From Pectinatus sottacetonis (GTDB lineage: Bacteria; Bacillota; Negativicutes; Selenomonadales; Selenomonadaceae), in NCBI RefSeq assembly GCF_015732155.1, contig NZ_WIQK01000001.1:1250001-1314000 (forward strand): a stretch of 64,000 nt of DNA. The letters run 5' to 3'. Shown here piece after piece: positions 36,158-44,978 of this stretch (the stretch's first letter is position 1; every line of letters begins with the position of its first letter). Below the pieces are notes generated by a model. That model was not told where the DNA came from, searched no databases, and was given only the letters and a program-made list of their open reading frames with translations. The position numbers were made by a program, and so were the translations under genes.

Positions 36158-36838
36158 ATGAAAAAAATAAGAATACCGTTTTTTATGGTAAATCCAAAAT
36201 CATATTTATATGGAGATAAATTACTGGAACTGGCGTTGGAAGCAGATAAAGAAGCAGAAAAAAGAAACTTTGATGTTTTTTTTACTGTACCATTTGTAGA
36301 TTTAAGAAATATTGCTGAACATACAAAAAACCTTATAGTTACAGCTCAGCATATGGAGCCATTGACTCCCGGACGAGGGATGGGTCATATAATTCCAGAG
36401 GCTTTGAAAGCAGCCGGTGCACAGGCAGTTTTTTTGAATCATGCAGAAAATCCCTTGAAAATGGCTGATCTCGTAAAAGATGTCAAAATGGCAAAGAAAT
36501 TAGGTTTATATACAGTTGTTTGTGCTGATTCTGTGGAAGAGGCTAAAGCAATAGCGATGATGGCACCTGATATTTTATTGTGTGAACCAACAGAGCTTAT
36601 AGGGACGGGTAAAGTAAGTGATAAATCATATATAAAACAAACCAATGAAGCCATAAAAAGTATAAACAAGGATATACTTATAATGCAGGCGGCAGGTATA
36701 AGCACTGGAGAAGATGTATACGAAACAATAAAAAATGGTGCAGATGGTACAGGTTGTACCAGTGGTATAGTGTGTGCAGATAATCCTAAAAAAATGGTAA
36801 AAGAAATGCTTGATGCGATAAGCAAAATTATTAATTAA
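36158..36838 (+). CDS. archaeal-type triose-phosphate isomerase homologue
   Basis: A 226-residue TIM-barrel protein whose sequence follows the short archaeal TpiA type and not the 250-residue bacterial one: AQHMEPLTPGRGMGHIIPEALKAAG, LLCEPTELIGTG and AGISTGEDV. Catalytic residues are present: K14 in MVNPKSY, H95 in LNHAENP and E143 in CEPTELIGTG. It may isomerise DHAP or a related C3 or C4 ketose phosphate made by the two aldolases. The start ATG at 36158 has AAAGGATG upstream; an in-frame ATG at 36086 inside the previous gene is rejected. Confidence 0.85.
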   Translation: MKKIRIPFFMVNPKSYLYGDKLLELALEADKEAEKRNFDVFFTVPFVDLRNIAEHTKNLIVTAQHMEPLTPGRGMGHIIPEALKAAGAQAVFLNHAENPLKMADLVKDVKMAKKLGLYTVVCADSVEEAKAIAMMAPDILLCEPTELIGTGKVSDKSYIKQTNEAIKSINKDILIMQAAGISTGEDVYETIKNGADGTGCTSGIVCADNPKKMVKEMLDAISKIIN

Positions 36839-36855
36839 ATAAAAGGGGAACAAAA

Positions 36856-37371
36856 ATGGCTGCATATATAGAAACAATTGAAGTATTATCAAATGGAAAC
36901 AGAGTGTCATACCATGAAATAACAAAGCAGGTACGTGAGATAGTCCAGAAAAGCAAAATAAAAAATGGCATAGTAGTGATAACATCAACACATACTACAT
37001 GTTCAGTTATATATGAAGAATATTCCCATGATCTTAATTATTGTGGTGATGAATATTTGCAAGTGGATTTTAATAATATTTTAGAAAAAATAATTCCACG
37101 CTGTCTGACGGAAAATCAATATTATCATCCCGGTCCTCAGCATGTGGCTTTTGGGGAAAAGGATTGTGAAAAATCACTGGTTCCTGACCGCCGGTCATTG
37201 TTAAATACCGAAGCTCATTTAAAAGCTTCTTTAGTGGGAGAAAGTGTAACTAGTGCAATAGAAAATGGGATTATACAGATAAATCAGGTAACAGGTTATT
37301 ACTATTTTATTGATTGGGATCAAAATCGTCCCAGAAAAAGAATATGTAAAGTAGCTGTTATGGGGGAATAA
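36856..37371 (+). CDS. YjbQ family protein (UPF0047)
   Basis: A 171-residue member of the YjbQ/UPF0047 family. Signatures are STHTTCSVIYEEYSHDL and, near the C-terminus, GIIQINQVTGYYYFIDWDQNRPRK. Some family members have secondary thiamine-phosphate synthase activity but the physiological role is unclear. It is longer than the usual 130-140 residues because of an insert around 75-115. Last gene of the PTS cluster, 17 bases after the isomerase, so probably co-transcribed. Confidence 0.82.
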   Translation: MAAYIETIEVLSNGNRVSYHEITKQVREIVQKSKIKNGIVVITSTHTTCSVIYEEYSHDLNYCGDEYLQVDFNNILEKIIPRCLTENQYYHPGPQHVAFGEKDCEKSLVPDRRSLLNTEAHLKASLVGESVTSAIENGIIQINQVTGYYYFIDWDQNRPRKRICKVAVMGE

Positions 37372-37414
37372 ATATTTTTTAATAAAAAGTATTAAAATAA
37401 GTTGATTTTATAAT

Positions 37415-37477
37415 AAAAAACTCTTTTAAGCTTAATGATAATAAGGTTTGTATCATTTTGCGGAAAAGAGTTTTTTT
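37415..37477 (+). terminator. terminator of the PTS cluster
   Basis: AAAAAACTCTTTT (37415-37427) pairs with 37464-37477, which runs into seven T. Inside the loop a second stem (AATGATA 37434-37440 with TATCATT 37451-37457) makes a nested hairpin. Confidence 0.85.
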
Positions 37478-37520
37478 GTGTAAACTAATAGTTTGAAAAG
37501 GTAATATACTAAGTGTAAAT

Positions 37521-37561
37521 TTGACATACTAACAACTTTGATATAAAATTAAATTGTTAGT
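37521..37561 (+). promoter_or_regulatory. promoter and possible operator of the aminomutase genes
   Basis: TTGACA (37521-37526) and TAAAAT (37544-37549) are spaced by 17 bases. An 8-bp inverted repeat, ACTAACAA (37528-37535) with TTGTTAGT (37554-37561), brackets the -10 box, a good position for a repressor or an RNA hairpin. Confidence 0.6.
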
Positions 37562-37593
37562 TAATAAACTTTGGGACAGGAAAGGATGATATA

Positions 37594-38862
37594 ATGAGCC
37601 TAACTCTGGAAATAAAGTCCAATCACCCAATATCGGTTGAAGATCAGAAAAAATGGAATGACTGGCATTGGCAATTAAAAAATCGTATAATGACTTTGGA
37701 AAATCTGAAAAAACATATTAATTTGACAAATAATGAAACAAAAGGTGTACAAAATTGTTTAAAAAGTCTGCGAATGGCAATAACGCCTTATTATGCATCA
37801 TTAATAGATGCAGATGACCCCGAATGTCCGATAAGAAAACAAGCGGTGCCATCAGCAAAGGAACTTTCCCATTCTGTTTATGATTTAGATGACCCGTTGT
37901 CTGAAGATACTGATTCACCTGTTCCGGGTATAACACATCGTTATCCTGACAGGGTTCTTTTTTTGGTTACTAACCAGTGTTCTATGTATTGCCGTCATTG
38001 TACGAGAAGGCGTTATGCTGGTACGACAGATGAACCACGTTCTATAAAAGAAACTTTAGCTGCCATTGAATATATACGTGAACATGAAGAAATAAGAGAT
38101 GTATTAATTTCAGGAGGAGATCCATTTGTCCTAAACGATGAATATTTAGAAAATATTTTACAGCGGCTGCGTAAAATTGATCATGTGGAAGTAATAAGAT
38201 TTGGTACCAGGACGCCAGTAGTCATGCCGCAGCGAATAACAGATGATCTTTGTAATATGCTCAAGAAATATCATCCTATATGGATAAATACACATTTTAA
38301 CCATCCTAAAGAAATAACACCTGAAACTAGGAAGGCATGTGAAAAGTTGGCAAATGCAGGAATTCCTGTGGGGAATCAAACTGTTTTATTAAAAGGGATA
38401 AATGATTGTCCTTATATAATGAAAAAGCTGGTACAAAAATTAGTGCAGATACGAGTTCGTCCTTATTATATGTATCAGTGTGATCTATCTAATGGCATAG
38501 AGCATTTTAGAACGCCGGTTTCTAAAGGAATTGAAATAATGGAAATGCTGCGGGGGCATACTTCGGGATTTGCAGTACCAACATATGTGATTGATGCACC
38601 AGGCGGCGGCGGAAAAATACCTGTAGGACCGCAATATCTTATTTCAATGTCGGAAAGTAAGGTAATATTAAGAAATTATGAAGGAATCATAACTACTTAT
38701 GATGAACCTAAAAACAAAGAAACACATTGCCATCATTGTGGGATTTGCGGTGAAAAATCAGCTGATTTACGTAAAACAGGTTTAGAAAAATTATTTTGTG
38801 AGAAAAAGAGAAGCCTGGTTCCCAACGATAATAATCGCCGTAACCGTCGTAGTAATTTTTAA
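37594..38862 (+). CDS. ablA: L-lysine 2,3-aminomutase
   Basis: A 422-residue radical-SAM enzyme (KamA/AblA) converting L-alpha-lysine to L-beta-lysine with PLP. The iron-sulfur motif C129-x3-C133-x2-C136 is in QCSMYCRHC; the PLP lysine is probably K341 in PGGGGKIPVG; zinc ligands C379, C382, C385 are in CHHCGIC. Normal length. The acetyltransferase gene follows by 15 bases, which marks the N-epsilon-acetyl-beta-lysine osmolyte pathway rather than lysine fermentation. Confidence 0.94.
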   Translation: MSLTLEIKSNHPISVEDQKKWNDWHWQLKNRIMTLENLKKHINLTNNETKGVQNCLKSLRMAITPYYASLIDADDPECPIRKQAVPSAKELSHSVYDLDDPLSEDTDSPVPGITHRYPDRVLFLVTNQCSMYCRHCTRRRYAGTTDEPRSIKETLAAIEYIREHEEIRDVLISGGDPFVLNDEYLENILQRLRKIDHVEVIRFGTRTPVVMPQRITDDLCNMLKKYHPIWINTHFNHPKEITPETRKACEKLANAGIPVGNQTVLLKGINDCPYIMKKLVQKLVQIRVRPYYMYQCDLSNGIEHFRTPVSKGIEIMEMLRGHTSGFAVPTYVIDAPGGGGKIPVGPQYLISMSESKVILRNYEGIITTYDEPKNKETHCHHCGICGEKSADLRKTGLEKLFCEKKRSLVPNDNNRRNRRSNF

Positions 38863-38877
38863 TTTGGGGAGATTTTT

Positions 38878-39738
38878 ATGCAGATGAATGCGGTAGTAAA
38901 TAAAAATTTTTATATAGAAAAATCATCTCAACAGTTGGAAGTAAAGCTGTTAGTAGATTTTATAAACAGGCGGTTAAAAGTGGTAAAGTATCGCTGTAGT
39001 GACTATGATATCTTATGCCGGGAACTTTATCGCACAGCCCAAAAATATAAATTGGAAAAAATTTTGCTTATAGCTAAAAGTGATGACTGGAAAAAATTTT
39101 TTGTTAAAAGTTTTGTTTTAGAAGCACTTCATCCGGCTTTTTATGATGGTGAAGATGGTTTTCATATGTCATTGTTTTTAGCGGCAGATAGATTTAAAGC
39201 AGAAAATTATATACTGCATAAGAAAATATTGCAGACTGTTATAAGTCATCCTAAAAGTAAATTAAAACCTTTGGGACAGGATTTTTCTATAGATAGTGTG
39301 GCCAGAAATGATATAAAAGAATTGACAGAACTTTATAGTAAAATATTTAAAACTTATCCAACACCAATAAATGATCCAGATTATTTTAAAAAGATGCTGC
39401 ACAAGGACTATATTTTTAAAGTGGTTCGTTATAAAGGTAATATAGTAAGTGCGGCGTCACTGGATATAAATATGACCGATAAAAATGCGGAACTTACTGA
39501 TTGTGCAACACTTAAAGATTATGGCGGAAAGGGCCTCATGGCTAACATAATAAAGGCATTGGAACAGGAAGCAAAACAGAAGGGCCTGCGGACAATATAT
39601 ACAATTGCTAGAGCATGTTCCATAGGAATAAATAAAGTGTTTTATAACCAGGAATATGAATATTGCGGTCAGCTGATAAAAAATTGTGATATCTGTGGAC
39701 AATTTGAAGATATGAATGTTTGGTCAAAAATTATATAA
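38878..39738 (+). CDS. ablB: beta-lysine N6-acetyltransferase
   Basis: A 286-residue protein whose C-terminal half is a GNAT acetyltransferase (about 140-286: ELTELYSKIFKTYPTPI, LKDYGGKGLMANIIKALEQEA) of the AblB/YodP family. It acetylates beta-lysine to the compatible solute N-epsilon-acetyl-beta-lysine. The C-terminal CGQLIKNCDICGQFEDMNVWSK is typical. Forms an operon with ablA. Confidence 0.9.
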   Translation: MQMNAVVNKNFYIEKSSQQLEVKLLVDFINRRLKVVKYRCSDYDILCRELYRTAQKYKLEKILLIAKSDDWKKFFVKSFVLEALHPAFYDGEDGFHMSLFLAADRFKAENYILHKKILQTVISHPKSKLKPLGQDFSIDSVARNDIKELTELYSKIFKTYPTPINDPDYFKKMLHKDYIFKVVRYKGNIVSAASLDINMTDKNAELTDCATLKDYGGKGLMANIIKALEQEAKQKGLRTIYTIARACSIGINKVFYNQEYEYCGQLIKNCDICGQFEDMNVWSKII

Positions 39739-39740
39739 TA

Positions 39741-39792
39741 AAAAACAAAGGTAATATCAACAAAAAGTTAAATTGATACTACCTTTGTTTTT
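39741..39792. terminator. bidirectional terminator between ablB and the AGCS symporter
   Basis: AAAAACAAAGGTA (39741-39753) plus TATCAA pairs with TTGATA and TACCTTTGTTTTT (39773-39792) with one A-C mismatch. T-tracts occur on both strands between convergent genes. Confidence 0.85.
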
Positions 39793-39801
39793 TATAAAAT
39801 T

Positions 39802-41217
39802 TTATTTATTGTTTTTCCACCATACAATACCATCTTGTTTGGGAAGAATACTGGCATCAAAGACAGGCGTCTTTATGCCAGCTTTTTTTTGTTTTGTATA
39901 ATCATTTAAAGTGATACAAGCTTGTTTGGAAAGTCGTAGTATTGCAATTATATTAGTTATTGCCATAAAGGCCATAAATAAATCGGCCAGGTTCCACACC
40001 AGGCTGAGCTTAGCAATAGAACCAAAAAATACCATTAGTATTACTAAGATGCGAAAGAGATTTAGATAAACAGGATTATCAGAAAGATGTTTTATATTTA
40101 TTTCACCGTAATAGTAATTGCCAATAATAGAAGTAAAAGCAAAGAGAAATACAATGATAGCCATTGCACTTAAGGCCGCATTACCAAAATACAGAGATAG
40201 ATCATGTTGTACTAATTGCACACCGGTCAGCCCGACAGTGGAATAATCTCCTGTAATAAGTATAATAAATGCTGAAGCGGAGCAGATGAATAAAGTGTCA
40301 ACAAATACACCAAAAGCCTGGATAAGACCTTGTTTTGCTGGATGTTCAGCATCGGCAGTTGCTGCGGCATTAGGAACAGATCCCATACCGGCTTCATTGG
40401 AGAAAAGACCGCGCTTTATACCTGTCATTATAGCAGCGCCAAGTCCGCCGCCAATAACTTGGTCCATTCCCCAGGCACTTTTGAAGATAATAGTGAAAAT
40501 GAGCGGAAGTTTAGCAAAATTATAAATGCAGATTCCAAGGGCAACCAATATGTATATACCAGCCATTATGGGAACCATGTATTCAGTTATTTTAGCAATT
40601 CTGGACATTCCGCCAAAGACCATTAAAGCAGAAATGAGGCCAATTACAATACCGGTGATTGTCTTATCAAAGCCAAAAGCAGTCTGCAGTGATAATGATA
40701 TGGTGTTAGCTTGTACTGAATTAAAAATAAGTCCATAAGTAATACTTATAAGAATAGCAAAAAATATTGCTGTATGTGGAGCATGAAGGGCATTTCTTAT
40801 ATAATATGCTGGACCGCCTAAGAAACCGCCTTTGCCATCCTGGCGGGGAACTTTATATATCTGTGCCAGGGTGCTTTCTATAAAACCGGTAGCTGCCCCC
40901 AAAAGGGCAATTATCCACATCCAGAAGATAGCCCCCGGGCCGCCGGTGACAATAGCAATAGCAATACCAGCAATATTTCCTACACCAACACGGGAGGCGG
41001 TGCTTACGCAAAATGCCTGGAACGATGAAATACTGTGGCCTTCAGTCTTGGTACCAACACTATCCGTTATTAGACGGAACATTTCTGTGAAATAACGTAT
41101 TTGAACAAAATTAGTTCTTATTGTAAATATAAGACCTGCACCTATGAGTAATATTATGAGTATATAACTCCATAATATGCCATTGATTTGTGAAACTAAG
41201 TTGTTAAGTATATCCAT
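39802..41217 (-). CDS. sodium:alanine/glycine symporter (AGCS family)
   Basis: A 471-residue membrane protein with about 10-11 helices. The AGCS signature GGPGAIFWMWIIALLGAATGFIESTLAQ and KRGLFSNEAGMGS are present. It imports small neutral amino acids with sodium. The start at 41217 (MDILNNLV) is chosen because AAGGATGG precedes it; an upstream ATG at 41262 lacks a site. Exact substrate is unknown. Confidence 0.92.
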   Translation of the reverse strand: MDILNNLVSQINGILWSYILIILLIGAGLIFTIRTNFVQIRYFTEMFRLITDSVGTKTEGHSISSFQAFCVSTASRVGVGNIAGIAIAIVTGGPGAIFWMWIIALLGAATGFIESTLAQIYKVPRQDGKGGFLGGPAYYIRNALHAPHTAIFFAILISITYGLIFNSVQANTISLSLQTAFGFDKTITGIVIGLISALMVFGGMSRIAKITEYMVPIMAGIYILVALGICIYNFAKLPLIFTIIFKSAWGMDQVIGGGLGAAIMTGIKRGLFSNEAGMGSVPNAAATADAEHPAKQGLIQAFGVFVDTLFICSASAFIILITGDYSTVGLTGVQLVQHDLSLYFGNAALSAMAIIVFLFAFTSIIGNYYYGEINIKHLSDNPVYLNLFRILVILMVFFGSIAKLSLVWNLADLFMAFMAITNIIAILRLSKQACITLNDYTKQKKAGIKTPVFDASILPKQDGIVWWKNNK

Positions 41218-41396
41218 TACAACACCATCCTTAAAAATTATAGATAATAAATATTTATACAAAGTATTTATTATTCGTGTGAAATGGATAAAACCCTTTT
41301 TTTTATTTTACGAAACATTTATTTACTTAATATATATGCATAAATTATATTTATTACTTAATTATTTATTAAAATTATTATATGATATTAAAAAAG

Positions 41397-42737
41397 TTAT
41401 ACAGTGGATTTTTTAAAACACATGCCTTTTCTTTTTTGCAGAAGCTGTTTAAAATGTTCTTTTTTACTGTGACCAAGATAGCCCCTAGCAAATATATTAG
41501 GAATAGCTATTCCTACTGCTATAGCTAGAATAGTAAGACTTGCGATAACGCCACTTTGAAATAGCTGCATAAAAGAAGCAATATCCATTGTGCTTATGTT
41601 TATAAAACCGAACATAAGGCGATACATAAGCACACCGGGAATCATGGGAATAACAGAGGGCAGGGTTATTACATGAATCGGTGTATGGACGTAATGTACT
41701 ACTTTTATTGATAGACAACTTACAAGCATCGCGCCTATAAAAGAGCCCATAGGCAGTCCCATATCTAAATTAAAATTAACAAAATTTCTAGTACATACGG
41801 AAATAATTCCACCAAGTGCGACCACCCATAAAAGTCTTCTGGGAACATTAAATATTGTAGAAAATCCCACAGCAGCAATAGCAGCTGCTACTGCGTAGAC
41901 AAGAAAAGAGCTGTTTGGGCGAGTATTTATCATAGTAAAATCAGTTACATAGCAGATTTTTATAGCTAAAACAATGCCGAAACTCATACTGCCTACCATT
42001 AATATAGTGTTTATGGCGCGGGTCATTCCAGAAACAATGTAATTATCAAGTAAATCGTCGACAGCATTTATCAGAGGAATACCAGGAACAATAAATAAAG
42101 AACAGGCTAAAAGTGGATGCCATGGAGTAAGTGAACCGGGAAGTAAATGTGTCAGATAAGCAAGGGTGGTAGCAGCAAAAGACGAAATAGCAATAGAAGC
42201 ATAAGGGTTGATATTGCAGTTATTGCATAGAAAACGTATCCTGAAACCGATCATAGCACAGAATGCTGTATAAAAGAAGGCTACCCAGTCACAGCCAAAT
42301 AGTTTACAAAAGCCGCCACATGCAAAACCGGCACCAATTGCAACAAATGTAGAGATATATTCTTTATGAGATTCTGCTATTTTTTTTAAATTGGCTTCAT
42401 ATTCATCAAGCGAATAATTTTTTTCCATTGCTGTCCAGGATAATTTACTTAATGCTGATATTTTTTTCATATCAATAGAATGGCGCAGGCATTTTTGGAA
42501 TTTTGTTATAGAGTGATTTCCATCACTGATGCTGATCATTATTGTAGTATAAGTTATATGAATGTGCAGTGCCTTTTGGGGAATCATCATAAACGCAGAT
42601 ACTCTTTTCATCGTTCGTGCTATACGACTTGTATCGGCAGCACTTTCCATTAATATTTGACCTGTTTTGAGAATTAATAAAAGCTTTCTGCCAATTTCAA
42701 AATATGGATCATCAATATAAGTTTCTTCTGTAATCAT
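41397..42737 (-). CDS. ThrE-type threonine/serine exporter family protein
   Basis: A 446-residue protein joining the cytoplasmic DUF1212 domain with its membrane part (about 1-265) and a second membrane block of the ThrE_2 type (about 280-420). Roughly ten helices. In Corynebacterium ThrE exports threonine and serine; other members move other small solutes. It shares strand with the AGCS gene downstream and is divergent from a LysR regulator. Confidence 0.85.
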   Translation of the reverse strand: MITEETYIDDPYFEIGRKLLLILKTGQILMESAADTSRIARTMKRVSAFMMIPQKALHIHITYTTIMISISDGNHSITKFQKCLRHSIDMKKISALSKLSWTAMEKNYSLDEYEANLKKIAESHKEYISTFVAIGAGFACGGFCKLFGCDWVAFFYTAFCAMIGFRIRFLCNNCNINPYASIAISSFAATTLAYLTHLLPGSLTPWHPLLACSLFIVPGIPLINAVDDLLDNYIVSGMTRAINTILMVGSMSFGIVLAIKICYVTDFTMINTRPNSSFLVYAVAAAIAAVGFSTIFNVPRRLLWVVALGGIISVCTRNFVNFNLDMGLPMGSFIGAMLVSCLSIKVVHYVHTPIHVITLPSVIPMIPGVLMYRLMFGFINISTMDIASFMQLFQSGVIASLTILAIAVGIAIPNIFARGYLGHSKKEHFKQLLQKRKGMCFKKSTV

Positions 42738-42996
42738 GGTATCATGTCCTTTTAAATTTCGTATAGTGTATACATAATTTTATCCATAATGGTAAAAGAG
42801 TCAAATTACTATTTTATGAGATATATATTCCCAAATGTAATACACTATACAGACTGGAAATATATTATAAAAGAGACTATAATCAATACAGAAGTGTAAT
42901 TATTTTTGAATTATAGGGATATAAAGGAATAATCATTATTACTATAAGAAACTATTATTATGATAAAATATCATAATAATATAAACAGGAGATAAA
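42738..42996. promoter_or_regulatory. divergent control region between ThrE-type exporter and LysR regulator
   Basis: ATAGTGTAT (42763-42771) and ATACACTAT (42840-42848) are an exact inverted pair 68 bases apart, and AGTGTAAT recurs near 42893, a pattern fitting LysR-type sites. A 13-bp perfect hairpin with a 3-base loop (42953-42965 with 42969-42981) ends just before the LysR ribosome site AGGAG. Confidence 0.5.
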
Positions 42997-43872
42997 ATGG
43001 AACTACAACAATTGGAATATTTTTTGGCGATAGCGCATATTGGAAATTTTACAAAAGCAGCTAAAGCTGTGTCAATAACACAATCTGCACTTAGCCGTTC
43101 CATTATACGTTTAGAAAAAGAACTCGGAGTTAAATTATTAAATCGTAGTACAAAGGAAATATCTCTGACACATTACGGGGAAATGCTGTTGACCCATGCA
43201 GAGAGGATTGTAAAAGAAGAAACAGCGGCCAAGATGGAAATATTTAAACCGGACCGGCAGATAATAAATTTATCATTTCTACATTCTTTGGGGAGTTATA
43301 TAGTTCCCAAGCTTATAGGTGAATTTAGAAAAACGCATCCCCAATGTAAATTCAGATTGTATCAAAATAATTCTACCGTTTTGACAGAACAACTTATAGA
43401 GGGAAAGGCCGATTTATGTATTTGCTCTAATTTGTTAATGAATGAAACTATAGGATGGCTGCCGTTATGTTCAGAAGAGCTATTTGTTATAGTTCCAGCA
43501 GATCATCCTCTAGCAAAAAAGAATAGTGTTAATTTAAAGGAAATTGCCAATGAATCATTTATAACACTTAAACCATTTTATGGATTAAGGCTCTTAGCTA
43601 ATCAGCTTTTTGATATGTCAGGGATGTCACCACATATAGAATTCGAAGGTGACGAAATTGTTACGGTGGCTAATCTAGTAGCAGCAGATCTTGGTGTATC
43701 GCTTATTCCTAAGATACCGGGATTAGAATATCTGAATTTAAAGTTTTTAAAATTATCTTCACCACATTGCCGGAGAACTATAGGTATAGCTTGGGACACA
43801 AGCCGGATGCTATCGGCATCAGTTTATGAATTTCAAAAATTTGCCTTAAATAGTTTTTCTGATGATAAATAA
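42997..43872 (+). CDS. LysR-family transcriptional regulator
   Basis: A 291-residue LysR protein. The N-terminal winged helix (MELQQLEYFLAIAHIGNFTKAAKAVSITQSALSRSI region, 1-60) is followed by a substrate-binding domain from about 90. Divergent from the ThrE-type exporter, which is its most likely target. Inducer unknown. Confidence 0.93.
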   Translation: MELQQLEYFLAIAHIGNFTKAAKAVSITQSALSRSIIRLEKELGVKLLNRSTKEISLTHYGEMLLTHAERIVKEETAAKMEIFKPDRQIINLSFLHSLGSYIVPKLIGEFRKTHPQCKFRLYQNNSTVLTEQLIEGKADLCICSNLLMNETIGWLPLCSEELFVIVPADHPLAKKNSVNLKEIANESFITLKPFYGLRLLANQLFDMSGMSPHIEFEGDEIVTVANLVAADLGVSLIPKIPGLEYLNLKFLKLSSPHCRRTIGIAWDTSRMLSASVYEFQKFALNSFSDDK

Positions 43873-43943
43873 TAGTATTAATAAAAAATAATTTTTTATA
43901 GAAAATTGATTTTATTTATATAATATGTTATTATTAGCCACAC

Positions 43944-43974
43944 AGCCGCGGGTGTATATATACCGCGGCTTTTA
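43944..43974 (+). terminator. terminator of the LysR gene
   Basis: AGCCGCGG (43944-43951) pairs with CCGCGGCT (43963-43970), followed by TTTTA. It is a GC-rich stem in a very AT-rich setting. Confidence 0.8.
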
Positions 43975-44052
43975 TGCTTAAAAAATAAGTTGTGTATGAT
44001 AATATTAGTTATAAACAATATTATCAACAATGATATGTAAGAAGGAAAGAAA

Positions 44053-44952
44053 TTGGGAAATAAAGGTTTGATTTTGGCAATGGGAGCAGCATTAGTTTTT
44101 AGTATAATGAATTTAATGGTAAAGGAACTCAGTGGGTCAATGGGCAGTGGGGAAATAGTTTTTGGTAGAAGTATAGTAGGAGTAGTTATTCTTTTGTTAA
44201 TAATGAAAAAATATGATATTAAATTTTCCCATAAGGATATACCATTGCTTATTTTTCGCGGGACTATGGGAGGAACAGGAATGTTTCTTATTTTTACTGC
44301 AATATCTGGTATGCATTTGGGCGATGTTGCCATATTACAGCAACTATCAGCGATATTTGTAATATTTTTGTCGGCATTATGGCTGAAGGAAAAAATACCG
44401 TCAAAGGCTATACTGCCGTTAGTAATTATCATCGCAGGGACAATATTACTGCTGCGTCCATGGGAATATAATTCTTTTTCTTTTTATGCAATATTGGTAA
44501 TTTTGGCAGCGTTTTTATCGGCAGTTGCTTATACTACTATTCATAAATTATTTCAAAGTGGTGGGCATAACTCATGGGAAATCGTATTCTATTTTCTTTT
44601 ATGTAGTACAGTCATTGGTCTGACCACTATGTCAGAAAACTGCCATATGCCTAGCAGTTATGAGATAGTATTAATGATAGGTATAGGAGTGGCTTCTTTA
44701 TTAGCCCAGGCCTTAATGACACAGGCTTACGGGACTTCAAATACGGTGCTAGTAAGCTTTGTCTTATATCTGGGAGTTTTTTTTAATATCCTGTGGGGAT
44801 ATTTATTTTTCGGGGAAATAATGCATATATTATCAGTAATAGGTGGACTGTTAATAATAGGTGGCTCTATATATTTGACGTTAGTTAAGCAAAAAAATAA
44901 TAAGAAACGAAAAAAACATGTGTATAGGCAGAGTGGCAGCAAGTTGGATTAA
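44053..44952 (+). CDS. EamA (DMT) family transporter
   Basis: A 299-residue membrane protein with ten predicted helices arranged as two EamA repeats (about 1-135 and 145-285). Family marks are RGTMGGTGMFLIFTAIS and AILQQLSAIFVIFLSALWLKE. Start TTG (44053) after GAAGGAAAG. Substrate unknown; relatives export amino acids or metabolites. Confidence 0.9.
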   Translation: MGNKGLILAMGAALVFSIMNLMVKELSGSMGSGEIVFGRSIVGVVILLLIMKKYDIKFSHKDIPLLIFRGTMGGTGMFLIFTAISGMHLGDVAILQQLSAIFVIFLSALWLKEKIPSKAILPLVIIIAGTILLLRPWEYNSFSFYAILVILAAFLSAVAYTTIHKLFQSGGHNSWEIVFYFLLCSTVIGLTTMSENCHMPSSYEIVLMIGIGVASLLAQALMTQAYGTSNTVLVSFVLYLGVFFNILWGYLFFGEIMHILSVIGGLLIIGGSIYLTLVKQKNNKKRKKHVYRQSGSKLD

Positions 44953-44978
44953 AAATAATTAATTATGGAGAGGACCAT

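Noticed and set aside
43896-44432. 178-residue minus-strand frame over the EamA gene
   Set aside because: It overlaps the coding region and the LysR terminator, has no ribosome site and no recognisable motif.
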